Positions 62,863-64,000 of a stretch of DNA of 64,000 nucleotides are shown in pieces. Under the pieces are notes generated by a model. That model worked only from the letters and a program-made list of their open reading frames with translations, was not told the DNA's origin and searched no databases. The translations under genes and the position numbers were made by a program. Origin of the DNA: Ktedonobacter robiniae (GTDB lineage Bacteria > Chloroflexota > Ktedonobacteria > Ktedonobacterales > Ktedonobacteraceae); NCBI RefSeq assembly GCF_016587375.1, contig NZ_BNJG01000001.1, positions 2,920,001-2,984,000 on the forward strand, written 5' to 3'. Numbering within the stretch: the stretch's first letter is position 1; every line of letters starts with the position of its first letter.

Positions 62863-64000
62863 ATGGCTGAAAAAATCAGGGAGAAGGCCGCTAGCGCCAC
62901 AAAGCAGGATCCCTGGGCTTCTGGACGCCAGCGTTTTAACTTGCAACAATTTCGGCGCAAAGGCCGAAAAAACAAATGGACCTTTTCTGGGCAGCAGCCC
63001 GATGAAGAGGTCCGTTTGGTTGTGCGCCGTCACTGGTGGTTTCTGATCCAGCCGGGCGCGCCAGTCATTGGCCTTGCCCTCCTGCTGGTGCTCCTGCTCT
63101 GGGCCTCGACGGTCCTTCCAGGGGATACCACTCTCTGGTGGGCGATCAATGGCCTGCTCTTCCTCTGCCTGCTGGGAGTGGGAGGCTGGTTTGCCTATCG
63201 CCACCTGGTCGCCTGGTGGTATGAGACCTATATCATTACCAACAAGCGCATTATCAATGCGCGTGGTCTCTTGCAGCCTACACGCCAGCAGACGCCGCTT
63301 GAAAAGGTAGAGCAGGTAGGTACAGGCGTAGACTCGATGCTGGGCCTTTTCCTCGGCTTTGGCACGGTTCACGTCTATCTGGCGGGTGGCGACCTGGTCA
63401 TGAAGGAGGTTCCCCACCCCAAGAAGGTGCGTGACGCCATCCAGGGGATCACGGACGAGATCAAGGCCAAGAAGAAACCTGAGCCCCCGATTCCGCAGGT
63501 GGAAGATCCGGCCCTGGCCAATGTGCTCAAAGAGCTGGCCAAAGGGAAGCCGGTCCCCGAGCTACAAAACGCGGATGCTGACCTGCCGCCGCTGCGAGGC
63601 GAGGAGGGACGCTTCCAGGGTCCCAGGCGCACCTTTGGTGGTGTTCTGCGCATCCCGACGGATGTGCGCTATACCTCCGGTGAGTATACCGTCAAGTATG
63701 TGCAGCGTTCACGCTATGTGCTCTGGCGTAATGAGATCATTCCCGCGGCCGTGCTCCTGGTTGTGTTGCCGCTGACTTTGCTAATGCCCTCGTTTAACCT
63801 GGTGACCGGGCCATTTCTGGGCTACTGGCTCTTCTTTATGGGCGTGGTGGTTCTGGGCTTGCTGGTCTCGATGGGCCTCATCTACATGAATTATGTCGAT
63901 GATGTCTATATCCTGACCAATAAGCGTATTATTGATATCAATCGTTACTTCGTCTTCTTCTTCGAGCGGCGTATCGAGACCGAATACAAAAGCATTCGCG
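62863..64000 (+). CDS. bacterial PH-domain (bPH2/YdbS-like) membrane protein, 3' end beyond the window
   Basis: An open frame of 379 residues runs off the window end. A basic N-terminus (QQFRRKGRKNKWTFSGQQPDEEV) is followed by RRHWWFLIQPGAPVIGLALLLVLLLWAS, a helix pair, and the PH-like unit WWYETYIITNKRIINARGLLQPTRQQTPLEKVEQV. A second helix pair (about 285-345) and a second unit VDDVYILTNKRIIDINRYFVFFFERRIETEYKSI repeat the pattern. This is the duplicated bPH2 architecture of YdbS/YdbT-like proteins, of unknown function. AGGTGA lies about 5 nt before the ATG. The leader RNA precedes it. Confidence 0.85.
   Translation, partial: MAEKIREKAASATKQDPWASGRQRFNLQQFRRKGRKNKWTFSGQQPDEEVRLVVRRHWWFLIQPGAPVIGLALLLVLLLWASTVLPGDTTLWWAINGLLFLCLLGVGGWFAYRHLVAWWYETYIITNKRIINARGLLQPTRQQTPLEKVEQVGTGVDSMLGLFLGFGTVHVYLAGGDLVMKEVPHPKKVRDAIQGITDEIKAKKKPEPPIPQVEDPALANVLKELAKGKPVPELQNADADLPPLRGEEGRFQGPRRTFGGVLRIPTDVRYTSGEYTVKYVQRSRYVLWRNEIIPAAVLLVVLPLTLLMPSFNLVTGPFLGYWLFFMGVVVLGLLVSMGLIYMNYVDDVYILTNKRIIDINRYFVFFFERRIETEYKSIR

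Noticed and set aside
62791..63417. 208-codon minus-strand frame near the window end
   Set aside because: It is opposite an uninterrupted PH-domain gene that starts at 62863 and runs off the window. The shadow starts and stops inside that gene.

Overview
The window looks like a chromosomal segment from a Chloroflexota bacterium, most likely class Ktedonobacteria. This is inferred from style rather than from a marker comparison. The pointers are Ser/Thr kinases fused to TPR or ligand-binding domains, a zinc-ribbon/cyclase/AAA/TPR regulator, a propionyl-CoA (methylmalonyl) pair, many secreted or membrane proteins with Pro/Thr-rich linkers, and moderately high GC. Nearly all genes are housekeeping or signalling; I see no prophage, IS element, CRISPR array or tRNA.

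Layout. 1-650: 3' end of a 23S rRNA and its terminator, with no 5S visible behind it. 0.7-10 kb: amidohydrolase, WalJ-like MBL hydrolase, a large cyclase/AAA/TPR regulator, DUF402 protein, methylmalonyl-CoA epimerase and propionyl-CoA carboxylase beta. 10-17.7 kb: rhodanese, a frameshifted L,D-transpeptidase lipoprotein, GMC oxidoreductase, GyrI-like protein, serine hydrolase, dipeptide epimerase. 17.9-24 kb: murF-ddl, YceI, quinone oxidoreductase, ComB, DUF983. 24-36.7 kb: kinase-TPR, acyl-CoA synthetase, duplicated membrane proteins, two secreted/anchored paralogues, a two-component system, a second odd histidine kinase and two small proteins. 36.9-42.7 kb: two tandem receptor kinases with an extracellular type-I periplasmic-binding domain, the first one frameshifted. 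42.8-47.3 kb: pgeF-yggS-DUF6391-yggT-yggU and an LCP protein. 47.5-59 kb: M24 peptidase, zinc-finger protein (frameshifted), ECF sigma plus WD40 membrane protein, hisS, three glycosyltransferases. 59-64 kb: gyrA, a frameshifted small membrane protein and a PH-domain membrane protein cut by the window end.

Three patterns go beyond the gene list. (1) About twenty intergenic gaps carry very long, nearly perfect inverted repeats (20-41 bp arms), each with a private stem sequence. Six of them are followed, always on the same side, by a shared tail with a small hairpin, and one tail shows compensatory base changes. (2) Two unlinked leaders, before the cyclase regulator and before the PH-domain gene, are homologous: a 26-nt identical 3' block follows a variable hairpin. 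This looks like a structured cis-acting RNA that I cannot assign to a known class. (3) Three genes are broken by the loss of one base in a G or C run, and a fourth (the L,D-transpeptidase) by a one-base loss in a C/T-rich run plus an opposite shift further upstream. Base-calling error is the simplest explanation and should be excluded before calling them pseudogenes.
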